Source of the DNA: Gilvibacter sp. SZ-19 | GTDB taxonomy: Bacteria; Bacteroidota; Bacteroidia; Flavobacteriales; Flavobacteriaceae | Assembly: GCF_002163875.1 (NCBI RefSeq) | Contig: NZ_CP019333.1 | Span: 1,618,864-1,682,863, forward strand | DNA: 64,000 nucleotides | Reading direction: 5' to 3' | Part shown: positions 27,022 through 34,471 of the stretch, piece by piece | Position numbering within the stretch: the first letter of the stretch is position 1 | Layout: each line of letters starts with the position of its first letter | Program-made: the position numbers and the translations under genes | The notes under the pieces: model-generated | What the model was told of the DNA's origin: nothing | The model's database searches: none | What the model saw: only the letters and a program-made list of their open reading frames with translations

Positions 27022-28188
27022 ATGAGACAAGAAGATTACAGTGACAGAAGTCTGTTAGAAGTTGGCAATGTGGTAGTTCTGGTGTCTTTGGACGAACAGG
27101 GAAGAATTACAAGATGGAACGACTGCGCTACGCGCAAGTTTGGACACAATAGGTCCGAAGCGATCGGAAAGCCACTTGCCAATTTTTTAGAAACGAAAAA
27201 GAATTCAACTTCTGAGAAGGAGTTAGTGCAAATGCTGCAAAAGTCTATGGGGGTAGACCATAGCGAGATTAAAGAGTTCACAGGATTGAAAAAAAATGGG
27301 TCGCGGTTCCCATTAGAACTCGAACTTCGCGCGCAGCAAACTATCTCCGGGCCCGTTTACACCGTTGTGATGGTAGATATTTCACGTAGACGGGCCTTGG
27401 AAGTTGATTTACATAAAAAATCCACCTCCCTGGACCTACTCTTATACCAGTGTAATCACAATTTAAAAGCGCCTTATTTTTTCGCGCAAGGACTGATCAA
27501 GCTCATTAAAAAAGAACCTTTAGGGCATGAAGCTTCCAAATTGATCGGCATGTTGGAATCTAGCTTGAATGGCGGAAAGCAATTGTTAGAAGACCTAACC
27601 ACGATTTCTATATTAACGGAGGCCTATCAGTTAGACGAAACTGTAGATTTTGCCCAAATGTTCGAGGAGTTATCTATTGGTTGCGGCGCTTGTCCCGTTT
27701 TTAAAGATTTAAAATTGGAATTCGATTACGACACAGTATATCCATTCAAATCTAATAAGACCTTAATTGAACGCCTGTTGAATGCTGCAGTGCGTTTTGT
27801 TAATCGATATACCTATGGAGAAGATATCCGCGATAAGCGACACCTAAAAATTGGAGTTCAAACCACTCCCAAAGGTGCTAGTATAGCCATGACCTTTAAT
27901 CATTTAATTCATGACCTGGCATTGCAAGAACACGGAGAGGTCTTTAGGCCAAACCAAGGCGAAGATGTCTCTCAGGTCAATATGAGTTATTATTTAATGA
28001 ATTCAATTCTTGAGCTTTTAAATGGCTCATTAACCATAACAGCAACAGAAACTAATTGCTCTGAAATTCAAATTAGTATTCCTAATCCAAAACCAGACAA
28101 ACCTTATGAGGAGCATAGAACATATCGTATTGATAGACGACAACAGAACAACCCATTATTTAAGCAAGCATCTGATCAAGTGTTTTGA
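27022..28188 (+). CDS. PAS protein with DHp-like histidine and degraded kinase domain (module 1)
   Basis: The 388-residue product has a PAS domain at ~10-125 ('VVVLVSLDEQGRITRWNDCA', ending 'VVMVDISRRR') and a DHp-like helix pair with His146 in 'QCNHNLKAP'. An ATPase-like region (about 230-355) keeps an N-box remnant ('LLNAAVRF'), but the DxGxG and GxGLG motifs are missing ('YYLMNSILELLNG' stands in place of the latter). It should therefore not bind ATP like a normal kinase; a phosphotransfer protein of the Spo0B/ChpT sort is more likely (inference). The reading frame runs 83 bases into the receiver gene in another frame, giving a tail that the paralogue lacks. A 99-nt tract (27232-27330) is almost identical to the paralogue. 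Confidence 0.8.
   Translation: MRQEDYSDRSLLEVGNVVVLVSLDEQGRITRWNDCATRKFGHNRSEAIGKPLANFLETKKNSTSEKELVQMLQKSMGVDHSEIKEFTGLKKNGSRFPLELELRAQQTISGPVYTVVMVDISRRRALEVDLHKKSTSLDLLLYQCNHNLKAPYFFAQGLIKLIKKEPLGHEASKLIGMLESSLNGGKQLLEDLTTISILTEAYQLDETVDFAQMFEELSIGCGACPVFKDLKLEFDYDTVYPFKSNKTLIERLLNAAVRFVNRYTYGEDIRDKRHLKIGVQTTPKGASIAMTFNHLIHDLALQEHGEVFRPNQGEDVSQVNMSYYLMNSILELLNGSLTITATETNCSEIQISIPNPKPDKPYEEHRTYRIDRRQQNNPLFKQASDQVF
27232..27330 (+). repeat. Near-identical tract shared with 32855-32953
   Basis: Over these 99 bases, the two paralogous PAS genes differ at three positions by eye, including synonymous sites, while sequence on both sides has diverged widely. It encodes the part of the PAS domain around 'VDHSEIKEFTGLKKNGSRF'. 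Recent gene conversion is the simplest explanation. Confidence 0.75.
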
Positions 28189-28537
28189 CCCGAGTATTAA
28201 AACCACTTGTTTTTCTAACGGTGGTAGTGCTTTGGCCTACTTTAACAGTTTAAGCGAATACAGTAATCCCCAATTTCGCTCCATTCCAAGTTTGGTCATA
28301 TTAGATCTAAGTATGCCAGATATGAATGGTTGGGAAGTGTTGGAAGAATTTGAGCGCCTGCGCTTGTTTCATATGCATCGGATCGATGTCATCATTCTAT
28401 CCAATTCAGATTATGACGAAGATATCATGCGTAGTGAGGTGAATCCGTTTTGCAAGGGATACATAGTTAAACCCTTGACAATAGAAAAACTCTCCAATGC
28501 TATAACCATTTTACGCAATGGTTTTATGGCTGGTTAA
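28106..28537 (+). CDS. Single-domain response regulator (module 1)
   Basis: The 143-residue product is a stand-alone receiver. It has the acidic pair in 'IVLIDDNRTT', phospho-acceptor Asp67 in 'LVILDLSMPDMNG', Ser/Asn in 'VIILSNSDYDED' and Lys in 'KGYIVKPLT'. No output domain follows. ATG 28106 is right because the paralogue at 33729 starts with the matching 'MRSVKH.VLIDDN'. The gene overlaps the preceding histidine-protein gene by 83 bases. It is the likely phosphoryl partner of that protein, and may signal through protein contacts as CheY does (inferred). Confidence 0.9.
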   Translation: MRSIEHIVLIDDNRTTHYLSKHLIKCFDPSIKTTCFSNGGSALAYFNSLSEYSNPQFRSIPSLVILDLSMPDMNGWEVLEEFERLRLFHMHRIDVIILSNSDYDEDIMRSEVNPFCKGYIVKPLTIEKLSNAITILRNGFMAG

Positions 28538-28605
28538 ACAGACCTTATTGTAGTTTCTAATGCGGGGTTTTGGAAAGTTAAATTCGCTAAAACTCATTGA
28601 CATAT

Positions 28606-28654
28606 CCCCGCAGCCCAGCAGGTCGTTTTTGGAAACGTTTTTAAGATTAGTGAA
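28606..28654 (+). promoter_or_regulatory. Conserved intergenic element A (after receiver gene, module 1)
   Basis: CCCCGCA, then after 10 bases TCGTTTTTGG, then 10 bases later AAGATTAGTGAA. Element B at 34179-34229 has the same three blocks, with identical spacing between the last two. It lies upstream of a terminator with no gene between, so it could be a promoter for a short RNA or a binding site. Confidence 0.4.
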
Positions 28655-28678
28655 CAAAGAAGACCAATACGCTGAAAC

Positions 28679-28709
28679 AAGCCCATCGCAAAGGATGGGC
28701 TTATTTTTT
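28679..28709 (+). terminator. Rho-independent terminator of module 1 operon
   Basis: AAGCCCATC (28679-28687), loop GCAAAG, GATGGGCTT (28694-28702): a perfect 9-bp stem, followed by ATTTTTTC. It ends the 26573-28537 operon. Confidence 0.85.
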
Positions 28710-28721
28710 CTAAGAGCCCGA

Positions 28722-28756
28722 TTTTCGGTGTTAATTCGTAAAAAGCACTATCTTTG
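28722..28756 (+). promoter_or_regulatory. Possible Bacteroidota promoter of sigma-54 activator 2
   Basis: TATCTTTG (28749-28756) matches the -7 TAnnTTTG consensus; about 20 bases upstream is TTTTCGG (28722-28728), a weak -33. The start codon at 28881 would have a leader of ~118 bases. The rest of 28538-28880 holds element A and the terminator, and no gene. Confidence 0.4.
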
Positions 28757-28880
28757 GCCTGTCCTGATTACATCCCCCCTTTCCGCAAAACAGGGCAAAC
28801 CCAACTGAAAAACCACACCAAAGCGAACAGAGAAACTGTTGGCCGTTAATTGCTGTTACAGCGCTAGCAATTAGTTTGTT

Positions 28881-31800
28881 ATGCCAAAGGGGCAAAAAGA
28901 AAAGACCAAACAAATTCCTACGACTTATTTTCTTAGTAAGTCGCAAGAGAAGTATTTCAATACTGCTGGGTCAGCTCTGCTAGTACTAGAGTTAAAAACG
29001 GGTGCGATCTTAGCTGCAAACAAAGCTTTTGAGATTCTTAGCGGCCATAAAGTTGCTGCCTTGCTTAAGGAGCAATGGAAACTGCTCGACACCTTTAGAA
29101 ATAAAAAACACCGCAAACAATTCAGTAGCTCATTGGCGCAACAAACTGGGAATTTCCCAAAGTTGGTATTCTTCACTACTGCCAATGGCGAGCGGCAGGT
29201 TGCTGAGTTGAACAAAGGTGAGGCCATTGCGCGTGGCTACGTGCTCATAACCGTAAGAGAAAGGCGATCACTTGAAGATATAATAGATCTCTTTAATAAG
29301 GAGCAACACCTTAAAGGGCAGTTTATTCACGGAATGAGCGATGGGATCGTTATTACAGACCCCAAGGGAAAATGTATCGATGTTAATCCTGCTTATTTGG
29401 AGATGACGGGAATCGAACGTCATGAAATTATGGGGCAAATGCCGCCTTATCATTGGGCGGGCGAGTTCTTCGAGGAATTAATTAGTCTGAGGGCGCCAGG
29501 CAAAGATTCTGCACAGTCCTCATTTGACGCCAATTTTATTAGAAAAGACGGTAGTCGTTTCCCTGTCTCCATAGCTACTTCGGTTTTATACGATTCTAAT
29601 GGTAATGTTTCTTCTAACGTCAGTGTTGTTAGAGATCGCAGTAAACTTTCTCGTTCCGAAAACTTGTTAGAAAAACAAAAAGAATTCAGTGATCGAGTCA
29701 TTCAAGGGCTGCAAGAGGGTCTTGCAATTATCGATGTTTCCGGTGAGTTTTTGGAAACTAATTTTGCCTTTTGCGAAATGTTGGGGTTGGAGCGAAGCGA
29801 GATTGTAGGTATGAAGCCGCCATATTCGTATTGGCCTCCCGAACATATAGACGAGATCAAAGAAGCCTTTAGTCAATTAAAAACTGGAAAGGACGAACAA
29901 TTTCAACTCATCTTTATGCGTAAGAATGGGGAGCGTTTCCCAGTTTGGATCTCTGTTACCCACCTGCGCAATGAGAGGGGTGAGGTCACGACGCATATTG
30001 GCACCATTTCAGATATAACGGAACGCTATCAGTATGAGAATAAACTAAGATTGGCCAACGAGTTCTCTAGTTCACTGATAAATTCCTTGCACGAAGGGCT
30101 CATGGTAATGGATCTGAATTCTAAGATCATAGATGTCAACCCGGCCTTTTGTGAGATGCTTGGTTTTACAGAATCTGAATTACTCGGAATGCAGATGCCA
30201 TTCGGTTTCTTACCCAAGGATAATAAAGAGGCTTTCAACGCTTGTTTGGATAAGGTCCTTGCCGGTAAGGCCGATGATCAGATGTATTTCGAGTTTCAAA
30301 AGAAAGATGGGGTCAAGTTTCCTATTTCTGCACAAAGTGCTGTCATAAGAGACAAAGAAGGCAATATCATAGCACATTACTGCACCATACAAGACATTTC
30401 AGATCAGGTTCGACTCATGGAGCAGAAGACCTTGCTAGCAGAACAATCCGATCGCAAGAAACAAGCTATTCTTGAGCTAGCTGGTTTAGTTGGCAGTGAT
30501 TATATGACAGCTCTGCAACGCATTACCTCCTTGGCTGCTGAGATATTAGAAGTTGAGCGCGTAAGCGTATGGAAGTTGGACGATGACTTTTCGATGATCG
30601 TTTGTGAAGATCTATACAAACGCTCTGAAGACGAGCACGAAGAGGGTATGATACTCACAAGAGTTGACCATCCGGAGTATTTCCACTCGCTGTCTCAAAA
30701 TAAGACCATAGCCGTAAGTGCTGCGCAGACTCATCCAGCCACACGCAGTTTTGCTACCAATTATTTAATACCCAATGGTATCACATCCATGATGGATGTT
30801 TTTGTACAAGGTTTAAATAAGGACCACGGGATTCTTTGCTTTGAACATGTGGGAGAAGCTCGCCAGTGGAAATCCGAAGAGGAACAGTTTGCGACTTCCA
30901 TTGCCAGTCTGGTGTCTTTGATCATCCAAAGTCAGCAGCGCATAAAAGCAGAAAAAGAGTTACAGGCCGTAAACCAAGAATTGTCAGAAGCCTTTAAGGA
31001 ATTGAACAAACTCAAGAACCAGTTGCAGGACCAGAACGTTTACCTCAGAAACGAGCTCGATATGGTCTTTAATTTTGAGGAGATGGTTTATGGAAGTGCG
31101 GCATTCAGTCAGGTCTTGACAGATCTGGAGCAGGTGGCGCCTACCCCTGCCGGAGTTCTACTTTTGGGGGAGTCGGGAACGGGAAAAGAACTTTTAGCTC
31201 GTGCAGTCCACAACTTGAGCGATAGACGAAATAATCCTTTGATTAAAGTGAACTGTGCGGCTATACCACAAGAGCTGATAGAAAGCGAGCTCTTCGGACA
31301 TAAAAAAGGCTCGTTTACGGGGGCCATTGCCGATAAGATTGGTAAAGTAGAGCTTGCCCATGGAGGAAGTTTGTTCTTAGATGAAATTGGGGAATTGCCA
31401 CTCAGTATGCAGCCAAAACTCTTACGTTTTTTGCAAGAAGGAGAAATTGAGATGATAGGCGACCCTAAAGTCCGAAAAGTAGATGTTAGGGTAATTGCTG
31501 CCACCAATAAAGATCTGAAAGAAGAGGTAGCCAAAAAACGATTCAGAGAAGACCTGTTCTTTAGGTTGAACGTGTTCCCAATTCATGTACCCGCTTTGCG
31601 CGAACGTCGGGAGGATATCCCTGTTCTAGTAGAGCACTTTGTAGACAAATACAGTAAAAGCTACCGAAAGAATATTCAGTACATCTCAGACACCACCATG
31701 CGTAAAATGAAATCCTACGACTGGCCGGGTAATGTTCGTGAACTGGAGAACATTGTTGAACGAGCGGTAATTCTTTGTAATTCTGATACTTTGAGAATTG

Positions 31801-32024
31801 TGGAATTTGAGACCCCTGGACAAACAGTAGGTGGAGCGCAGCAAAGAACCATTCAGCAGCAAACATTGTCACTAGATGAAGTGCAGCGCGATCATATCAT
31901 AAAAGTATTGGAGCATTGTCAGTGGGTGATCGATGGTGAAACGGGAGCCGCACATCGTCTGGGGTTGAAACCCAGCACGCTACGAGATCGCATGAAAAAA
32001 CTAAAAATACAACGCCCCATTTAA
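28881..32024 (+). CDS. Sigma-54 activator with four PAS domains and GAF (copy 2)
   Basis: This 1047-residue paralogue of the gene at 23289 has the same order: PAS domains at about 20-125, 140-260, 265-385 and 390-515, GAF-like at ~535-690, coiled coil, AAA+ at ~745-980, and Fis HTH. It has Walker A '[18 protein letters not shown]' at ~763, loop GSFTGA, '[10 protein letters not shown]' and 'RVIAATNKDL'. The end of the HTH reads '[12 protein letters not shown]', the same as in copy 1. Similarity is high in AAA+ and PAS2-4 and low in PAS1, so the copies probably sense different signals through PAS1. Paired palindromes start directly after its stop codon. Confidence 0.92.
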   Translation: MPKGQKEKTKQIPTTYFLSKSQEKYFNTAGSALLVLELKTGAILAANKAFEILSGHKVAALLKEQWKLLDTFRNKKHRKQFSSSLAQQTGNFPKLVFFTTANGERQVAELNKGEAIARGYVLITVRERRSLEDIIDLFNKEQHLKGQFIHGMSDGIVITDPKGKCIDVNPAYLEMTGIERHEIMGQMPPYHWAGEFFEELISLRAPGKDSAQSSFDANFIRKDGSRFPVSIATSVLYDSNGNVSSNVSVVRDRSKLSRSENLLEKQKEFSDRVIQGLQEGLAIIDVSGEFLETNFAFCEMLGLERSEIVGMKPPYSYWPPEHIDEIKEAFSQLKTGKDEQFQLIFMRKNGERFPVWISVTHLRNERGEVTTHIGTISDITERYQYENKLRLANEFSSSLINSLHEGLMVMDLNSKIIDVNPAFCEMLGFTESELLGMQMPFGFLPKDNKEAFNACLDKVLAGKADDQMYFEFQKKDGVKFPISAQSAVIRDKEGNIIAHYCTIQDISDQVRLMEQKTLLAEQSDRKKQAILELAGLVGSDYMTALQRITSLAAEILEVERVSVWKLDDDFSMIVCEDLYKRSEDEHEEGMILTRVDHPEYFHSLSQNKTIAVSAAQTHPATRSFATNYLIPNGITSMMDVFVQGLNKDHGILCFEHVGEARQWKSEEEQFATSIASLVSLIIQSQQRIKAEKELQAVNQELSEAFKELNKLKNQLQDQNVYLRNELDMVFNFEEMVYGSAAFSQVLTDLEQVAPTPAGVLLLGESGTGKELLARAVHNLSDRRNNPLIKVNCAAIPQELIESELFGHKKGSFTGAIADKIGKVELAHGGSLFLDEIGELPLSMQPKLLRFLQEGEIEMIGDPKVRKVDVRVIAATNKDLKEEVAKKRFREDLFFRLNVFPIHVPALRERREDIPVLVEHFVDKYSKSYRKNIQYISDTTMRKMKSYDWPGNVRELENIVERAVILCNSDTLRIVEFETPGQTVGGAQQRTIQQQTLSLDEVQRDHIIKVLEHCQWVIDGETGAAHRLGLKPSTLRDRMKKLKIQRPI

Positions 32025-32082
32025 CCACGGTATTCCGTGGCAACCTTAAGTTGAAAAAATTAGCCCACGGTTATCCGTGGGC
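32025..32082. promoter_or_regulatory. Paired palindromes, probable enhancer for sigma-54 activator 2
   Basis: CCACGG-TATT-CCGTGG (32025-32040) and GCCCACGG-TTAT-CCGTGGGC (32063-32082) have centres 40 bp apart, the same as in module 1, and share the core ACGG-N4-CCGT with it. The second is followed by ATTTTTTTT, so it could also act as a terminator for the activator gene. Confidence 0.72.
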
Positions 32083-32147
32083 ATTTTTTTTGCGCATTAT
32101 TTTTTTTAAAAATTAAAGCCCTAGTAATCAATAACTTATATTTTTTT

Positions 32148-32161
32148 TGGCACGCCTTGCA
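32148..32161 (+). promoter_or_regulatory. Sigma-54-like boxes with short spacing (probably inactive)
   Basis: TGGCACG-CC-TTGCA (32148-32161) has perfect -24 and -12 boxes, but GG and GC are only 8 bases apart instead of 10. Sigma-54 tolerates spacing changes poorly, so this is likely a decoy or a dead promoter next to the real one at 32167. Confidence 0.4.
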
Positions 32162-32166
32162 CTTTT

Positions 32167-32182
32167 TGGTACGACTATGGCC
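32167..32182 (+). promoter_or_regulatory. Sigma-54 (-24/-12) promoter of module 2
   Basis: TGGTACG-ACTA-TGGCC has GG (32168-32169) and GC (32180-32181) separated by 10 bases. It resembles the module 1 promoter (TGGCACG-GCTA-TGGCA) and lies about 95 bases after the second palindrome. Transcription would start near 32193, giving a ~15-base leader before the ATG at 32208. Confidence 0.75.
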
Positions 32183-32207
32183 TTAATGAAGTCATAACTA
32201 GGCAACT

Positions 32208-32603
32208 ATGAATCAAGCTGTAGTATTTGAGAAAGCAAAGTTCTGGCGTGACCAAGATATCCTGTTCATCACATTTCACAATAGGGATATCTGTCACTCC
32301 ATGCCACTTGCCGCTATGGAACGCTACGTTGATACCATACATGCACTCTGCGAAAACAAACCTACCCCGTTTCTAATTGATGTTACGGATGCTTTAGGTA
32401 GTTATTCCATTGCTGCAGCCAAGTATTTTGGCAAGTGCAAGAAACTCGAAAAGATTAGAGTAGCAGAAGCATTTGTTGCAAATAGAATCGGGTCCAAATT
32501 GACCATACGCTCCTTTAAGCGTATTTACGATTCTAAAACACCTTACGAGATCTGCGATACCACAAAAGAAGCATTGGCGTATTGCAAACAGTTTGTAAAG
32601 TGA
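32208..32603 (+). CDS. SpoIIAA/STAS-like small regulator (module 2)
   Basis: This 131-residue paralogue of the protein at 26573 has strands 'QDILFITFHNRDICHSM' and 'KPTPFLIDVTDALG', helix 'AAKYFGKCKKLEKIRV', then 'AFVANRIGSKLTIRSFKRIY' and 'TPYEICDTTKEAL'. The gene is first behind the module 2 sigma-54 promoter and is followed after 41 bases by the PAS/histidine protein. Divergence from copy 1 is spread evenly, unlike the neighbouring PAS gene with its conversion tract. Molecular function not established. Confidence 0.7.
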   Translation: MNQAVVFEKAKFWRDQDILFITFHNRDICHSMPLAAMERYVDTIHALCENKPTPFLIDVTDALGSYSIAAAKYFGKCKKLEKIRVAEAFVANRIGSKLTIRSFKRIYDSKTPYEICDTTKEALAYCKQFVK

Positions 32604-32644
32604 ATTGAAGCAAGACTTTTGACCAATAAAGGATGTAAAGGATT

Positions 32645-33742
32645 ATGGAGTGGGAAATGGACAATGGCAAGAGTATCTTGGAAGTTGGCAATGTGGCAAT
32701 GATCATATCCCTAAATGACCAAGGAAGAATAGCGCAGTGGAATACTTGTGCCATGCACAAGTTTGGATTTGAGTCTGCCGAGGTCATGGGGAAGCCACTT
32801 GCCAATTTTTTAGTATCGAATAGTAAATCAACTTCAGCGCAAGAGTTGGACCACATGCTGCAAGTGTCTATGGGGGTAGACCATAGCGAGACTAAAGAGT
32901 TCACAGGATTGAAAAAAAATGGGTCGCGGTTCCCATTAGAACTCGAACTTCGCACACAGCATACTAACTCTGGGCTCGTCTATACCGTTGTTATGATAGA
33001 TATATCACGTAGGCGAGCCCTAGAAGTTGATCTCATTAATAAGGCTAAGGCCTTAGACTTGTTGTCCTTTCAGTGTTCTCATGATCTCAAGGCTCCGTAT
33101 TGTTCGGCCCAAGGTTTGTTGCAGCTACTCAGACAAAAAGATCTCAGCTTGGATGCTTCGGATCTGGTAGACCTCTTGGAATCCAGTTTAAACAGTGGCA
33201 AACAACTCTTAGAGGATCTGGCCATGATCTCCATCATTGCCAAGGCTTACAGAAATATTGAGCCTATAGATGTAGATCGGATGTTGCACAGTACTGTATC
33301 TAAGCTTCAAATGACCGATTATTTTGAAAAGGTCGACCTAGATGTGGAACTTCAATTAGAAGCAACTCTCTATTCTAACGAGCAACTCTTGGGTTCTTTA
33401 CTTAAGAATATGGTTCGTTATGTCCAGATGTATTCCTGTTCGGACGACGATCAAGAAAATGACCTAATGAAACTCAGCATTAAAACCAATAGCAAAGAGT
33501 CAATAATCACACTTGCATTTAATGGAGCTATCTCTAACCCGAAAGATCCCTTCTGTACAGACGGACTTCAAGAATACACATCTGCCAATGAATCAACACC
33601 AGGACTTTGCGTCTATTTGATTCGCAATATTGCATCACTTCTTGACGGAAAACTTCAGTTTGAGATGAACCAAGACCAAAGCTCCTATTTGAGCGTGACC
33701 ATTCCTAATCCAAAACCCAGTAAGTATTTTGAGAAGTGTTAA
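32645..33742 (+). CDS. PAS protein with DHp-like histidine and degraded kinase domain (module 2)
   Basis: The 365-residue product has a PAS domain at ~10-125 and His146 in 'FQCSHDLKAP', the same residue number as in copy 1. The ATPase-like region keeps a fragment of the N-box ('LLKNMVRYV'), but has 'FNGAISNPKDPF' where a D-x-G-x-G motif belongs and 'TPGLCVYLIRNIASLLDG' for the G2 box. It is therefore likely a phosphotransferase or a non-catalytic scaffold (inferred). It ends 'IPNPKPSKYFEKC', without the long tail of copy 1, and overlaps the receiver gene by 14 bases. Confidence 0.8.
   Translation: MEWEMDNGKSILEVGNVAMIISLNDQGRIAQWNTCAMHKFGFESAEVMGKPLANFLVSNSKSTSAQELDHMLQVSMGVDHSETKEFTGLKKNGSRFPLELELRTQHTNSGLVYTVVMIDISRRRALEVDLINKAKALDLLSFQCSHDLKAPYCSAQGLLQLLRQKDLSLDASDLVDLLESSLNSGKQLLEDLAMISIIAKAYRNIEPIDVDRMLHSTVSKLQMTDYFEKVDLDVELQLEATLYSNEQLLGSLLKNMVRYVQMYSCSDDDQENDLMKLSIKTNSKESIITLAFNGAISNPKDPFCTDGLQEYTSANESTPGLCVYLIRNIASLLDGKLQFEMNQDQSSYLSVTIPNPKPSKYFEKC
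32855..32953 (+). repeat. Near-identical tract shared with 27232-27330
   Basis: This is the partner of the 99-base tract in copy 1. Three differences were counted by eye. Codon third positions agree throughout, although elsewhere the two genes use different synonymous codons for the same residues. Confidence 0.75.
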
Positions 33743-34169
33743 ACATGTCGTACTCATAGACGATAATAAGGTAGACCGCTTTGTGAGTAAAGGCATGCTA
33801 AAGTCTTATGATCCGTCTATACTTACTACCTACTTCTGCAACGGAGCAAGTGGTATCAAGTATTTTAAAGAATTAAACAGATACTTTAAACGGGGATATT
33901 GCGTGATTCCAGAAGTGGTGATTCTAGATATCAATATGCCAGAAGTTGACGGCTGGCAAGTACTTGCTGCTTTTGAACGCATGGCGGTATTTAAGCAGTT
34001 CAATATAGAAGTGATCATGCTTTCCTCTTCTAGTGACCCGCGTGATATTGCCAGAAGTGCTAAAAGTCCCGTTTGTAAGGGCTATATCACTAAACCTCTC
34101 AATGTGGGCAAGCTAAGTGAAGCCATGACTAAGATCAAAGGGAACATCATAGACGAAAGAGCCTCTTAA
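33729..34169 (+). CDS. Single-domain response regulator (module 2)
   Basis: The 146-residue receiver has 'VVLIDDNKVD' (acidic pair), Asp67 in 'VVILDINMPEVDG', 'VIMLSSSSDPRD' and 'CKGYITKPLN' (conserved Lys). The TTG start at 33729 is supported by alignment to the ATG start of copy 1 (MRSxxH.VLIDDN). The gene overlaps the histidine-protein gene by 14 bases and is last in the operon, followed by element B and a terminator. No output domain; the partner is probably the preceding protein. Confidence 0.9.
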   Translation: MRSVKHVVLIDDNKVDRFVSKGMLKSYDPSILTTYFCNGASGIKYFKELNRYFKRGYCVIPEVVILDINMPEVDGWQVLAAFERMAVFKQFNIEVIMLSSSSDPRDIARSAKSPVCKGYITKPLNVGKLSEAMTKIKGNIIDERAS

Positions 34170-34178
34170 AGTTTTCAT

Positions 34179-34229
34179 CCCCGCATGCCATGTGATCTCG
34201 TTTTTTGATTAGTATATAGGATTAGTGAA
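34179..34229 (+). promoter_or_regulatory. Conserved intergenic element B (after receiver gene, module 2)
   Basis: CCCCGCA, 12 bases, TCGTTTTTTG, 10 bases, AGGATTAGTGAA, matching element A at 28606. Between it and the terminator at 34251 there is no room for a gene. The remainder of 34170-34471 shows no further feature apart from the terminator. Confidence 0.4.
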
Positions 34230-34250
34230 AATTGGATTTGCATGCGCAGG

Positions 34251-34277
34251 AGCCCACCTTTTTTAGGTGGGCTTTTT
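34251..34277 (+). terminator. Rho-independent terminator of module 2 operon
   Basis: AGCCCACCT (34251-34259), loop TTTTT, AGGTGGGCT (34265-34273), then TTTT: a perfect 9-bp stem. Confidence 0.88.
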
Positions 34278-34471
34278 GATTTGTCGTAACTGATCGGTTC
34301 AGCAGTTGGTCGTTGTTGTGTGGTTGTGAATCAGAGAAAAGTAATGGAGAAATACACTACTCTGGCTGTCCAACGATCATTTAGGACACCTTTTTTAAGG
34401 TCATTGCACTTGGGCCAAAGTATCTTGCCACATAATTTTACTACTTTTAGTTTATCACCAACTAACTATAA

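Noticed and set aside
28560-28808. 82-residue frame after the module 1 receiver gene
   Set aside because: It contains element A, the terminator hairpin and its T-run, so it cannot be a normal coding sequence.
17835-34229. The word ATTAGTG at 17835, 23032, 28646 and 34221 as a general motif
   Set aside because: Seven bases are expected by chance in AT-rich gaps; only the 28606/34179 pair has supporting blocks around it.
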